64,000 bases of DNA from NCBI RefSeq assembly GCF_032337135.1, contig NZ_JAVXZZ010000001.1:682001-746000 (forward strand). The letters run 5' to 3'. Of this stretch, positions 15,875 to 24,354 are shown piece by piece. The translations under genes and the position numbers were made by a program. The notes beneath the pieces were generated by a model that was not told the DNA's origin, searched no databases, and saw only the letters and a program-made list of their open reading frames with translations. The stretch comes from Allorhodoferax sp032337135. Lineage in GTDB: Bacteria; Pseudomonadota; Gammaproteobacteria; Burkholderiales; Burkholderiaceae_C. Within the stretch, counting starts at the first letter, position 1. The number at the start of each line of letters is the position of its first letter.

Positions 15875-18274
15875 TCAGTTGCGCACTGGCTTGCCCGTGC
15901 TCATCATGCCCATGATGCGTTCCTGCGTCTTGGGGTGGGTGATGAGGCTGCAGAAGGCCTTGCGCTCCAGTGCCAGCAGGTACTCCTCGGTCACCATGGA
16001 GCCTGCTTCCACCTGGCCACCACAGACCACTTCTGCAATCAGCTTGCCGATGTGGAAGTCGTGGGCGCTGATGAAGCCGCCGTCGCGCATGTTCACCAAC
16101 TGCGCGGTGATGGTGGCAATGCCGCTGCGACCCGCCACGGGGAAGCTGCGCTTGTGCGGTGCGCGGTAGCCACTGGCGTACATGGCCTTGGCTTCGTTGA
16201 TGGCCACGAACAGCAATTCGTCCTTGTGCGGCACGATGACATCGCTGTCCAGCAGGTAGCCCAGCTTGCGGCTTTCCAGCGCGCTGGTGCCGACCTTGGC
16301 CATGGCCGCGGCCGTGAAGCCTTCGGTCAGGAAGGGCAGGATGTCCTTGGAGGTGGAAAGCGCCATGTTCTCGGCAGCACCGCGGGCGATATAGGTCAGG
16401 CCACCGGCACCAGGCACCAGGCCCACGCCGACTTCCACCAGGCCGATGTAGCTTTCCATGGCTGCCACGCGCTTGCTGGAATACACCGCCAGTTCGCAGC
16501 CGCCACCGAGCGCCAGACCGCGGATGGCAGATACCACCGGCACATTGGAATAGCGAAGCTGGAGCATGGCCTTCTGCAGTTCGGCCTCGGCCCCTTCGAT
16601 GGCCTTGGCGCCACCCATCATGAAGGCGGGCATCATGCTCTGCAGGTCGGCACCGGCCGAGAACATCTCGTCGGGCGACCAGATCACCAGGCCCTGGTAG
16701 CTCTCCGCGGCCAAGGCCTGCGCTTTGAGCAGGCCTTCGATGACGCCGCCACCGATGGCGTGCATCTTGGTCTTGATGGAGGCGATCAGAACATCGTTGT
16801 CGAGCGTCCACAGACGGATGGATTCGTCCTCGAACACGGTGGTACCGGCGGTTTCGGCCTTGGGTGCGTTGGAGCCCAGCACGGTTTCGGGGAAGTGCTG
16901 GCGCTGGTACACCGGCAGATTGCGCGGCGCCACAAACTGGCCTGTGGTCGGGTTGAACGAGCCTTCCTGCTGGTGCACACCACCGCGCTCAGCCACAGGG
17001 CCTTCGAACACCCACTTGGGCAGCGGCGTGTTGCACAGGGCCTTGCCCGCGTCGATGTCTTCCTGCACCATCTTGGCCACTTCGAGCCAACCGGCTTCCT
17101 GCCAGAGCTCGAACGGACCTTGCTTCATGCCAAAGCCCCAGCGCATGCAGAAGTCCACATCGCGGGCGTTGTCGGCAATGGATGCCAGGTGCACGGCAGC
17201 GTAGTGGAAGCCATTGCGCAGGATGGCCCAGAGGAACTGGCCCTCCTTGCCTTCCGAATTGCGCAGGAGCTTCAGGCGCTCCGCGGCCGGTTTTTTCAGC
17301 ATGCGGCCATACACCTCATCGGCCTTCTGGCCGGCGGGCACATATTCCTTGCTCGCCAGGTCAAAGCGCAGCACATCGCGGCCAACTTTCTTGAAGAAGC
17401 CGGCCTTGGTCTTTTGGCCTAGGTTGCCCAGCTCCACCAGGGTCTTGAGCACTTCGGGGGTGGCGAAGCTGCCATAAAACGGATCGGTCTCCAGCGAGAG
17501 CGTGTCCTGCAGCGTCTTCATTACGTGGGCCAGGGTGTCCAGGCCCACCACGTCGGCAGTGCGGTAGGTGCCGCTGGAAGCCCGGCCGAGCTTCTTGCCG
17601 GTCAGGTCGTCCACCACGTCGAAGGTGAGACCGAAGTTCTGCGCCTCTTTCATCGTGGCCAGCATGCCAGCGGTACCGACGCGGTTGGCGATGAAGTTGG
17701 GGGAATCCTTGGCGCGCACCACGCCCTTGCCCAGACCGCTGGTCACGAAGGCTTCGAGCGCATCGAGGTAACGCGCTTCGGTGGTGGGGGTGTTGATCAG
17801 TTCCACCAGCGCCATGTAGCGCGGCGGGTTGAAGAAGTGGATGCCGCAGAAGCGCGGCTTGATCGCTTCGGGCAGCGCCTCGGAGAGCTTGGTGATCGAC
17901 AGGCCCGAGGTGTTGGATGCCACGATGGCGTGGGGAGCCACGAAGGGAGCGATCTTCTTGTACAGGTCCAGCTTCCAGTCCATGCGCTCGGCAATGGCCT
18001 CGATAATGAGGTCGCATTCCTTGAGCACGTCCATGTGTTCCTCATAGTTGGCCTGCTGGATCAGGGCCGCGTCTTCCACCACGCCGAGCGGGGCGGGTTT
18101 GAGCTTCTTGAGGCCTTCGACGGCCTTGGTCACGATGCCGTTCTTGGGACCTTCCTTGGCCGGCAGGTCGAACAGCACCACCGGCACCTTGACGTTGACC
18201 AGATGGGCCGCGATCTGCGCGCCCATCACGCCGGCACCGAGCACGGCCACTTTGTTGACTTGGAACTTGGACAT
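15875..18274 (-). CDS. fadN: 3-hydroxyacyl-CoA dehydrogenase / enoyl-CoA hydratase fusion (FadN type)
   Basis: The 799-residue protein carries out the two middle steps of beta-oxidation. The dehydrogenase comes first: the NAD-binding motif VAVLGAGVMGAQIA begins at about residue 9 and FCGIHFFNPPRYM marks the 3HCDH domain. A crotonase-like domain follows in the C-terminal half, with FSAGADLQSMM and RGLALGGGCELA forming the oxyanion hole. This order is the reverse of E. coli FadB and matches FadN-type proteins. It is adjacent to the thiolase and upstream of the DUF4442 gene, so substrate can pass from one to the next. The symbol is by architecture, not by a database match. Confidence 0.9.
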   Translation of the reverse strand: MSKFQVNKVAVLGAGVMGAQIAAHLVNVKVPVVLFDLPAKEGPKNGIVTKAVEGLKKLKPAPLGVVEDAALIQQANYEEHMDVLKECDLIIEAIAERMDWKLDLYKKIAPFVAPHAIVASNTSGLSITKLSEALPEAIKPRFCGIHFFNPPRYMALVELINTPTTEARYLDALEAFVTSGLGKGVVRAKDSPNFIANRVGTAGMLATMKEAQNFGLTFDVVDDLTGKKLGRASSGTYRTADVVGLDTLAHVMKTLQDTLSLETDPFYGSFATPEVLKTLVELGNLGQKTKAGFFKKVGRDVLRFDLASKEYVPAGQKADEVYGRMLKKPAAERLKLLRNSEGKEGQFLWAILRNGFHYAAVHLASIADNARDVDFCMRWGFGMKQGPFELWQEAGWLEVAKMVQEDIDAGKALCNTPLPKWVFEGPVAERGGVHQQEGSFNPTTGQFVAPRNLPVYQRQHFPETVLGSNAPKAETAGTTVFEDESIRLWTLDNDVLIASIKTKMHAIGGGVIEGLLKAQALAAESYQGLVIWSPDEMFSAGADLQSMMPAFMMGGAKAIEGAEAELQKAMLQLRYSNVPVVSAIRGLALGGGCELAVYSSKRVAAMESYIGLVEVGVGLVPGAGGLTYIARGAAENMALSTSKDILPFLTEGFTAAAMAKVGTSALESRKLGYLLDSDVIVPHKDELLFVAINEAKAMYASGYRAPHKRSFPVAGRSGIATITAQLVNMRDGGFISAHDFHIGKLIAEVVCGGQVEAGSMVTEEYLLALERKAFCSLITHPKTQERIMGMMSTGKPVRN

Positions 18275-18337
18275 GGAGCTTTCCTGTCGAGATCGCTCCG
18301 CCGCGCACAGGGCGCTGCAGAGCGGATTGGAGAAAAT

Positions 18338-18778
18338 TTATTGCGCGCGCAACCAGGTCTGGGTGCGCCCGAACAGCGGCGTGCCGACATAGCCACGCAC
18401 TTCAAGTTTCTTGCCGCCATCCACCGGGGTGATCTTGACGCGGTAGACCGTGCCGCCCTGCGGGTCGACGATGGTGCCGCCGTCCCAGTAGTCCTTGACT
18501 TCGTGCTTCTTCACACCACGGATGATTTCCAGGCCAGCGATGGGTTGGTCCTTGCGGTCATCCTTGCAGTCGGTGCACTTGTCCGTGGGTTTGGCGGTCG
18601 GACTCAGGTCGCGCTCGATCTTGCCGCTGAGCACACCGGCGGTCTCGATGATGCGGATTTCGGCGGTGACCGAGCCGTCCTTGTCGCTCACCGACTTCCA
18701 CAGACCCACGGGGGTCATTTGGGCAAAGGAAGCGGCGCAGGCAAGGCCCAGGCTCAGTGCAATGGCGGTACGTTTCAT
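18338..18778 (-). CDS. exported DUF2147 protein
   Basis: The 146-residue protein has a signal peptide (MKRTAIALSLGLACAASFAQ, cut after Ala-Phe-Ala or nearby) and a small beta-rich domain starting TPVGLWKSVSDKDGSVTAE, the pattern of DUF2147 proteins. It contains a CTDC pair (KCTDCKDDRK), so a disulfide is possible. DUF2147 has no settled function; members are periplasmic and lipocalin-like in size. It sits between the acyl-CoA dehydrogenase and FadN-type genes in the same direction, so it is probably co-expressed with beta-oxidation. A link to lipid handling in the envelope is only an inference. Confidence 0.82.
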   Translation of the reverse strand: MKRTAIALSLGLACAASFAQMTPVGLWKSVSDKDGSVTAEIRIIETAGVLSGKIERDLSPTAKPTDKCTDCKDDRKDQPIAGLEIIRGVKKHEVKDYWDGGTIVDPQGGTVYRVKITPVDGGKKLEVRGYVGTPLFGRTQTWLRAQ

Positions 18779-18813
18779 GGTGTCTCCTCGTTGTAGATAT
18801 GGTGGTTTGAAAC

Positions 18814-20610
18814 TCAGGCAAACACGGCGTCGGTGTCCATCAGGACCTTGGCGCCGGTACGGGCGGTGCGCATCGCTGTTTCGGTCTCGGGGAACAGCTT
18901 GGCAAAGTAGAAACGGGCCGTCTGCAGCTTGGCCACATAGAACGGGTCGTTATTGCCCGCGGCGATCTGGCGCAGGGCTACCTGGGCCATGCGGGCAAAG
19001 AAGTAGCCGAACACCAGGTGACCGCAGACGCGCAGGTAGTCCACGGCAGCAGCACCCACTTCATCGGGATTCTGGAAGCCCTTGAAGCCGATTTCGGTGG
19101 TGAACTTGGTGACCTTGTCGCCCAGGATGGCGATGGGGGTGATGAATTCGGACATCTTCTCGTTGACGCCTTCCTCTTCCACCAGCTTGCCCACGAGCTT
19201 GCCGAACTTGCGCAGTGTGGCGCCGTTGTTGGCCAGCACCTTGCGCCCCAGCAGGTCCAGCGACTGGATGGTGTTGGTGCCTTCGTAGATCATGTTGATG
19301 CGGTTGTCGCGCACGTACTGCTCCATGCCCCATTCCTTGATGAAGCCGTGGCCGCCGAACACCTGCATGCAGGCATTGGTGGAGATGTGGCCGTTATCGG
19401 TCAGGAAGGCCTTGGCGATGGGGGTCAGCAGGGCCAGCATTTCGCCGGAATCCTTGCGCACCTTCTCATCGGGGTGGTGGTGCTCCTTTTCGAGCAACAT
19501 GGCGCAGTAGCTCTCGAGCATGCGGCCGCCTTCGGCGTAGGCCTTGGCGGTGAGCAGCATCTTGCGCACATCGGGGTGCACGATGATGGGGTCGGCCGGC
19601 TTGTCCTTGGCCTTCGGGCCGGAGAGGCTGCGCATCTGGATACGGTCCTTGGCATAGGCCAGGGCATTCTGGTAGGCCACTTCCGTCAAACCCAGCGACT
19701 GGTTGCCCACGCCCAGACGTGCGGCATTCATCATCACGAACATGCCCTGCATGCCCTTGTTGGGTTCGCCCACCATGGTGCCCACGGCGTCTTCCAGCAC
19801 CATCTGGCAGGTGGCGCTGGCCTTGATGCCCATCTTGTGCTCCAGGCCGCCGCAGTAGATGCCGTTGCGCGCACCCAGTGAACCGTCCTTGTTCACATGG
19901 AACTTCGGCACGATGAACAGGCTGATGCCCTTGATGCCGGGAGGCGCATCGGGAAGGCGTGCCAGCACCAGGTGGATGATGTTCTCGGCCATGTCATGCT
20001 CGCCGGCGCTGATGAAGATCTTGTTGCCGGTGATCTTGTAGGTGCCGTCCGCCTGGGGTTCGGCCTTGGTGCGCATCAGCCCCAAGTCGGTACCGCAGTG
20101 GGGTTCGGTCAGGCACATGGTACCGGTCCATTCGCCGCTGGTCATCTTCTTCAGGTAGGTGGCCTTCTGCTCGGGCGTGCCGTGGGTTTCCAGCGCGGCA
20201 TAGGCACCGTGGGTCAGGCCCGGGTACATGGTCCAGGCCTGGTTGGCGCTGTTGAGCATTTCGTAGAAGGCCGTGTTCACCACGAACGGCAGGCCTTGGC
20301 CTTCGTGTTCGGGGTCACACGCCAACGCTGCCCAGCCCGCGTCGATGAACTGGCGATAGGCTTCCTTGAATCCTTTGGGCGTGGTGACCGCGTGGGTCGC
20401 CTGGTCCAAGGTGCAACCTTCGGCGTCGCCCGACTGGTTCAGCGGGAACAGCACTTCGGCCGCAAACTTGCCGCCTTCTTCCAGAACCGCATTGATCGTG
20501 TCCGCATCGATGTCGGCATGGCGCGGAATCTGCTTGAGTTCGTCAACCACGTTGAGTACTTCGTGCATCACGAACTGCATGTCGCGCAGCGGGGGGGTGT
20601 AAGTCGGCAT
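18814..20610 (-). CDS. acyl-CoA dehydrogenase
   Basis: The 598-residue FAD enzyme catalyses the first, alpha-beta desaturation step of beta-oxidation. It is longer than the usual 380-residue enzymes, with an N-terminal extension (MHEVLNVVDELKQIPRHADI) and a C-terminal helical domain, as in FadE5/AidB-like long forms. The FAD/substrate segment MCLTEPHCGTDLGLMRT and the catalytic-glutamate segment YEGTNTIQSLDLLGRKVL are both present. It is the first structural gene behind the TetR regulator at 20666. Electron transfer presumably goes to ETF, which is not in the window. Chain-length range is unknown; fadE would be a reasonable trivial name. Confidence 0.92.
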   Translation of the reverse strand: MPTYTPPLRDMQFVMHEVLNVVDELKQIPRHADIDADTINAVLEEGGKFAAEVLFPLNQSGDAEGCTLDQATHAVTTPKGFKEAYRQFIDAGWAALACDPEHEGQGLPFVVNTAFYEMLNSANQAWTMYPGLTHGAYAALETHGTPEQKATYLKKMTSGEWTGTMCLTEPHCGTDLGLMRTKAEPQADGTYKITGNKIFISAGEHDMAENIIHLVLARLPDAPPGIKGISLFIVPKFHVNKDGSLGARNGIYCGGLEHKMGIKASATCQMVLEDAVGTMVGEPNKGMQGMFVMMNAARLGVGNQSLGLTEVAYQNALAYAKDRIQMRSLSGPKAKDKPADPIIVHPDVRKMLLTAKAYAEGGRMLESYCAMLLEKEHHHPDEKVRKDSGEMLALLTPIAKAFLTDNGHISTNACMQVFGGHGFIKEWGMEQYVRDNRINMIYEGTNTIQSLDLLGRKVLANNGATLRKFGKLVGKLVEEEGVNEKMSEFITPIAILGDKVTKFTTEIGFKGFQNPDEVGAAAVDYLRVCGHLVFGYFFARMAQVALRQIAAGNNDPFYVAKLQTARFYFAKLFPETETAMRTARTGAKVLMDTDAVFA

Positions 20611-20665
20611 GGTCTGAACTCCTGGTTAAGGGGTGAGAAAAAAGGGAAGGTGTCGTCAGTTCGAC

Positions 20666-21358
20666 TTACACCAGCGAAAACTGCGCCAGTGCCTTCGGTT
20701 CGGCATAGCGTTGCAATACATGGCGGATCCCGGCCGTAGCGCGTTGCACGGATCCGGGCTTCTTGAGGAAACGGGCTTCGTAGTGGACGGCGAGGATCAG
20801 GCCATGAACTTCATAGGCGATCTGGTGCACATCGGCGTCCGCCTGGATATGCCCTTCCTGCTTGGCTTGTGCGATGGCCCGCACCACGGCGCTGAGCCAG
20901 ATGGTGACGGATTCGGCGAGCGTGTCGCGCACCGGACCGGGTCGGTCGTCGAAATCGACTGCACCGCTGATGAAGATGCAACCGAACTGCATTTCGTTGG
21001 CCACCACGTTCATCCAGCGGTCATACAGGGCAACCAGCCGCGGCAAGCCGCGGGGCTCGCGCATGGCCGGGTAGAACACTTCCTGCTCGAACTGGCGAAA
21101 GTACTCGCGTACCACGGAGATCTGCAACTCTTCACGGGAGCCAAAGTGGGCAAAAACGCCCGACTTGCTGCGCCCGGTAGCCTCGGCCACGGCGCCGATG
21201 CTGATGCCCTCCAACCCTACCTGAGAGGACAATGCCAACGCCGCTTCCACGATGGCCTGCTTGGTCTGTTGCCCCTTGTGTGACACCCGGCCCACCACAG
21301 GCTTGGCCGACGCAGCAGCAAGCTCAGTGGCCGTGGCAACGGGTTCGGGATGGCGCAT
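20666..21358 (-). CDS. TetR/AcrR family regulator of the beta-oxidation block
   Basis: The 230-residue repressor has a TetR helix-turn-helix, ISIGAVAEATGRSKSGVFAHF, after a basic linker, and a C-terminal domain with YDRWMNVVANEMQFGCIFISG. It is the most upstream gene of the minus-strand fatty-acid block and is separated from the acyl-CoA dehydrogenase gene by only 55 bases, so it probably controls that operon in response to an acyl-CoA. A near-perfect 24-base palindrome lies just upstream of its start (21371-21394). This resembles fatty-acid-responsive TetR regulators in other betaproteobacteria, but the ligand is an inference. Confidence 0.88.
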   Translation of the reverse strand: MRHPEPVATATELAAASAKPVVGRVSHKGQQTKQAIVEAALALSSQVGLEGISIGAVAEATGRSKSGVFAHFGSREELQISVVREYFRQFEQEVFYPAMREPRGLPRLVALYDRWMNVVANEMQFGCIFISGAVDFDDRPGPVRDTLAESVTIWLSAVVRAIAQAKQEGHIQADADVHQIAYEVHGLILAVHYEARFLKKPGSVQRATAGIRHVLQRYAEPKALAQFSLV

Positions 21359-21370
21359 GGGCGAGACCTC

Positions 21371-21394
21371 AAAATAGAACGATCGTGCTATTTT
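21371..21394. promoter_or_regulatory. TetR-type operator palindrome
   Basis: AAAATAGAACGATCGTGCTA followed by TTTT is a 24-base inverted repeat centred on CGATCG with one mismatched pair. It lies 12 bases upstream of the TetR start codon, where binding would block the TetR promoter and probably that of the operon behind it. Confidence 0.65.
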
Positions 21395-21450
21395 GCAGCA
21401 ATTCCCGAAAACCCTCCAGTGAATTAGGTGATCTAGAGTTGACCACCTAA

Positions 21451-21477
21451 GGATGTTCGGGGTTTACCCGAACATCC
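21451..21477 (-). terminator. stem-loop at the slmA stop codon
   Basis: GGATGTTCGGG and CCCGAACATCC form a perfect 11-base stem with loop GTTTA. The slmA stop codon lies in the loop. There is no long T-run after it, so factor-independent termination would be weak; it may instead protect the 3' end of the transcript. Confidence 0.45.
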
Positions 21478-22093
21478 AGGCGAGATGCTCGTCGAGCCGC
21501 TCGGTCGGCAGGCGAGCGAAGTCGCTGCGTACGAAGCGCTGCAGGCGCCCCACCATGAACGCGGAAAGCACCGCCGCTGCCACAACGGCATCGGTTTCTG
21601 CGGCGCCTGCATCCAGACGCAGGGCCTGACGCAGCGCCGCTTCAAGCTTATCGAACAGCTGGTTCATGCGCTGCTGCAGGCGTGGGTGTTCCAGCACCAG
21701 GGCGTCACCTACCATGACCCGCGCCATGCCCGGATTCTTCTGGGCAAACTGCAGCACCACCGCCACGATGGCGCTGCACTGGCGACGACCGGCACCAGGA
21801 CCCTCGGTCGCGGTGGCGATGCGATTGACAAGCGTCAGCAGGGAGGACTCGATGAAGTCCAGCAGACCTTCGAACATCTGCGCCTTGCTGGCGAAATGGC
21901 GATACAGGGCAGCCTCGCTCAATGACAGACGAGCGGCCAAGGCCGCCGTGGTCACACGCTCCGCACCCGGTGCTTCCAGCATCTGTGCCAGCGTCTGCAG
22001 GATCTGCAGACGCCGCTCCCCGGGCTTGGGGCGCTTGCGCACCGGCAAGGGCGCAGAGGGCTCGGCCTGGGCAGTGGAGGGCGTGTCATCCAT
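21464..22093 (-). CDS. slmA: nucleoid occlusion factor SlmA
   Basis: The 209-residue TetR-fold protein should bind DNA around the chromosome and inhibit FtsZ so that division does not cut the nucleoid. The segments GERRLQILQTLAQMLE, TTAALAARLSLSEAALYRHF, MFEGLLDFIESSLLTLVNRI and LQRFVRSDFARLPTE line up well with E. coli SlmA. The frame is open to 22144, but the ATG at 22093 gives a normal N-terminus. SlmA next to argB, with other genes in between, is a common betaproteobacterial order. SlmA is a specialised member of the TetR family and does not regulate its neighbours. Confidence 0.9.
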   Translation of the reverse strand: MDDTPSTAQAEPSAPLPVRKRPKPGERRLQILQTLAQMLEAPGAERVTTAALAARLSLSEAALYRHFASKAQMFEGLLDFIESSLLTLVNRIATATEGPGAGRRQCSAIVAVVLQFAQKNPGMARVMVGDALVLEHPRLQQRMNQLFDKLEAALRQALRLDAGAAETDAVVAAAVLSAFMVGRLQRFVRSDFARLPTERLDEHLAWMFG

Positions 22094-22147
22094 GGGGTGG
22101 CAGTCGGAATGGGTAGTGAAATTTTCGCACACCGCCATGCGCATGCG

Positions 22148-23584
22148 TCATGGCTTCTGCACTGGAAATCCGACACTGGCTCTCAAGCCCGTGCCGAGCG
22201 GCGATGGGGCGAGCGCCACATGCGTGCCATGCACGGCCGCAATCTCCTGCACGATCGCCAGTCCCAACCCGCTGCCTTCCCCGGGCGCACCGGGAACCCG
22301 GTAGAACGGTGCCAGCACCTGCTCATGCTCAGTCGGCGCGATCCCAGGACCATCGTCTTCCACCTGCAGGAAAGGTGCCCCGTCTTTCCGTCCACACCGG
22401 ACGGTCACGTGCCCACCCGTGGGCGTGTACTTGATCGCGTTGTCCACCAGGTTGGACAGCATCTCGCGCAGCAGCCACTCGTGTCCGTCCACTTGCGCCG
22501 GAGCCGTGTCCACCCCGAGGTCTATGCCCTTGGCGGCAGCGGCGTCGAGGTGGTGCAGCAACACCGTCTCGCAGAGTTGCGCCAAGTCGACCCGGTGGGC
22601 AGCACCATGGGCCTGGCGCGCCTCCACCCGCGAAAGCGCCAGCAGCTGGTTGGCCAGCTGGGAGGTTCGCCGCACCGCCGCACGCAGTGCCTGCACCTGC
22701 TCTGCGCTGACGGTGATGTCAACGGGCGCCAGCGCATGCTTGGTCCCGGATACGGACCCGGCGCGGTCGCGCCAGTCAGCGGTTCCGCCATGGGTGGACG
22801 CCTGGGCCCATGCTTCCACCTGGGCCTGCAACGCCGCCAAGGGAGTACGCAATTGGTGCGCCGCGTCGGCCACGAAGCGCTGCTGGCTCACCGCCTGGGC
22901 ACTGACCAGGGAAAACAGCCGATTGAGCGCGAGCACCAGCGGGCGTACTTCGTCGGGACTCGCCTCGGCATCAAAGGCCGAGAGATCGCGCGGACTGCGC
23001 CGCTCCACCTGGTCCTTGAGTTCCAACAGCGGGCGCAGGGCACGACGAACGGCCCAGTTCACGGCAAAGAACAGCCCCAGCACCAGCAAGGCATTCGGCA
23101 GCAGTACCTTGAACCAGAGCTGCTGCATCCACTGCTGGCGCGCGTCCGAACCATCGGCGATGCGGGCCACCAACTCTCCGGCCACGGTCTGCACGCGCTG
23201 CGCCACCACCCGGTAATGCACGCCCCCCTGCTCCTCGCCATAGTAGGCAGGTGTCGCATCGGCCGGTGTGGGGCCGGTCAACCAGACTTCCCCGGCCCGC
23301 ACCCGACCCTCCAGATCCGATAGCGAATAAGCCGCCAGTCCGTTGTGCTCGGCCAGGAACTGGTCGACTGGTGGCGCCGTCAACAGCGGCAAGGGCGCGT
23401 CCTCCGACAGCGGTCGGGCCACCACCGAGTCGGCTAGCAAGGGCACCAGTGCCAGCAGCGCACGGTCCTGTTGCAGCGAGGCATTGCCCGCCAGGCGGTA
23501 GTCAAACCAGGTATTGAATCCGGCCAGCAACAACAGCGGCACCAGCAGCAGTGCCAGCAGGCGCCGCTGCAGCCCGGTACTCAT
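22148..23584 (-). CDS. sensor histidine kinase, TctE-like
   Basis: The 478-residue membrane kinase has an N-terminal helix (LLALLLVPLLLLAGFNTWF), a periplasmic sensor region, a second helix near residues 140-160 (LLPNALLVLGLFFAVNWAV), a HAMP-like linker, the phosphoacceptor H-box FVADAAHQLRTPLAALQAQ and an ATP-binding domain with NLVDNAIKYTP and DDGPGIAP. The 2CSK-type N-terminus and overall plan are those of TctE, which in other bacteria senses tricarboxylates. No tricarboxylate transporter is nearby, so the signal is unknown. Its start overlaps the stop of the response-regulator gene by four bases, so the two are translationally coupled. Confidence 0.9.
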   Translation of the reverse strand: MSTGLQRRLLALLLVPLLLLAGFNTWFDYRLAGNASLQQDRALLALVPLLADSVVARPLSEDAPLPLLTAPPVDQFLAEHNGLAAYSLSDLEGRVRAGEVWLTGPTPADATPAYYGEEQGGVHYRVVAQRVQTVAGELVARIADGSDARQQWMQQLWFKVLLPNALLVLGLFFAVNWAVRRALRPLLELKDQVERRSPRDLSAFDAEASPDEVRPLVLALNRLFSLVSAQAVSQQRFVADAAHQLRTPLAALQAQVEAWAQASTHGGTADWRDRAGSVSGTKHALAPVDITVSAEQVQALRAAVRRTSQLANQLLALSRVEARQAHGAAHRVDLAQLCETVLLHHLDAAAAKGIDLGVDTAPAQVDGHEWLLREMLSNLVDNAIKYTPTGGHVTVRCGRKDGAPFLQVEDDGPGIAPTEHEQVLAPFYRVPGAPGEGSGLGLAIVQEIAAVHGTHVALAPSPLGTGLRASVGFPVQKP

Positions 23585-24297
23585 GGTGCAACGTCAGCTG
23601 CAGGCGGCAGCGGTACCAACTCCAGGCGATAGCCGAAACCCCGGATGGAACGCAGCGCGATGCCATGGGGTTCGAGCTTGCCCCGCAGGCGCGAGATGTA
23701 AACCTCGACCGCGTTGGGCGTGATCTCCTTGTCCCAGCCGGTCAGGGCCTGCAGCAGCTTGTCCTTGTTGGTAGGCTTGGGCGCCTGCATCAGCAGGTAC
23801 TCCATCACGGTCCACTCGCGCGGCCCCAGCTCCAGGGGTTGGGCTGCCTGGTCTCCGTGGCGCGCACGGATGCTGGCCTGGCGCATGGCCGTGTCCAGCT
23901 CCAGCGGCCCGAACGTCAGGACCGCCGAAGTGGCGGCCTGCGAACGCCGCAGCAGCGCACGCAGCCGAGCCAGCAGTTCGGGCAGCTCGAAGGGCTTGAC
24001 CATGTAGTCGTCCGCACCCTGATCGAGCCCTTGCACCCGGTCCTGCAGCGCATCGCGCGCGGTGAGGATCAGAACCGGCATGCTGTGACCGGCCTGGCGT
24101 AACTGCTGTGTCAGGGCCAGCCCGTCCATGCGTGGCAGACCGATGTCGATCACGGCCAGGTCAAACGTTTCACGGGCAGTGACTTCCAGCGCGCGCTCGG
24201 CCGAGCCGACCCAGTCCACGGCGTAGCCGGCATCGGACAACCCCAGCTTGATACCACTGGCCACCATGACGTCATCCTCGACCAACAGCAATCGCAT
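23581..24297 (-). CDS. OmpR-family response regulator, TctD-like
   Basis: The 238-residue protein has a receiver domain (MRLLLVEDDVMVASGIKLG, phosphoacceptor Asp in DLAVIDIGLPRMDG, conserved Lys in YMVKPFELPEL) and a C-terminal winged helix ending in EVYISRLRGKLEPHGIALRS. It is the partner of the adjacent kinase and lies upstream of it, which is the usual order. Phosphorylation should make it bind DNA and activate target promoters. No direct-repeat binding site was recognised near the gene. Functional assignment beyond the family is by similarity to TctD or QseB-type regulators. Confidence 0.92.
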   Translation of the reverse strand: MRLLLVEDDVMVASGIKLGLSDAGYAVDWVGSAERALEVTARETFDLAVIDIGLPRMDGLALTQQLRQAGHSMPVLILTARDALQDRVQGLDQGADDYMVKPFELPELLARLRALLRRSQAATSAVLTFGPLELDTAMRQASIRARHGDQAAQPLELGPREWTVMEYLLMQAPKPTNKDKLLQALTGWDKEITPNAVEVYISRLRGKLEPHGIALRSIRGFGYRLELVPLPPAADVAP

Positions 24298-24322
24298 TTT
24301 CAGCCTCCAGCCAGCGAATCCA

Positions 24323-24352
24323 TTGCGTAACGAGCTATCAAAACAAGAGCAA
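24323..24352 (+). repeat. dispersed intergenic repeat, copy 3
   Basis: TTGCGTAACGAGCTATCAAA then ACAAGAGCAAC has the tgcgtaac, agctat, aaaaca, agc plan of the family. It fills most of the gap between argB and the response-regulator gene. Confidence 0.5.
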
Positions 24353-24354
24353 CG

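Noticed and set aside
15515..17422. 635-codon plus-strand frame opposite the FadN-type gene
   Set aside because: It is His- and Gly-rich with no recognisable domain, whereas the minus strand encodes a full dehydrogenase/hydratase.
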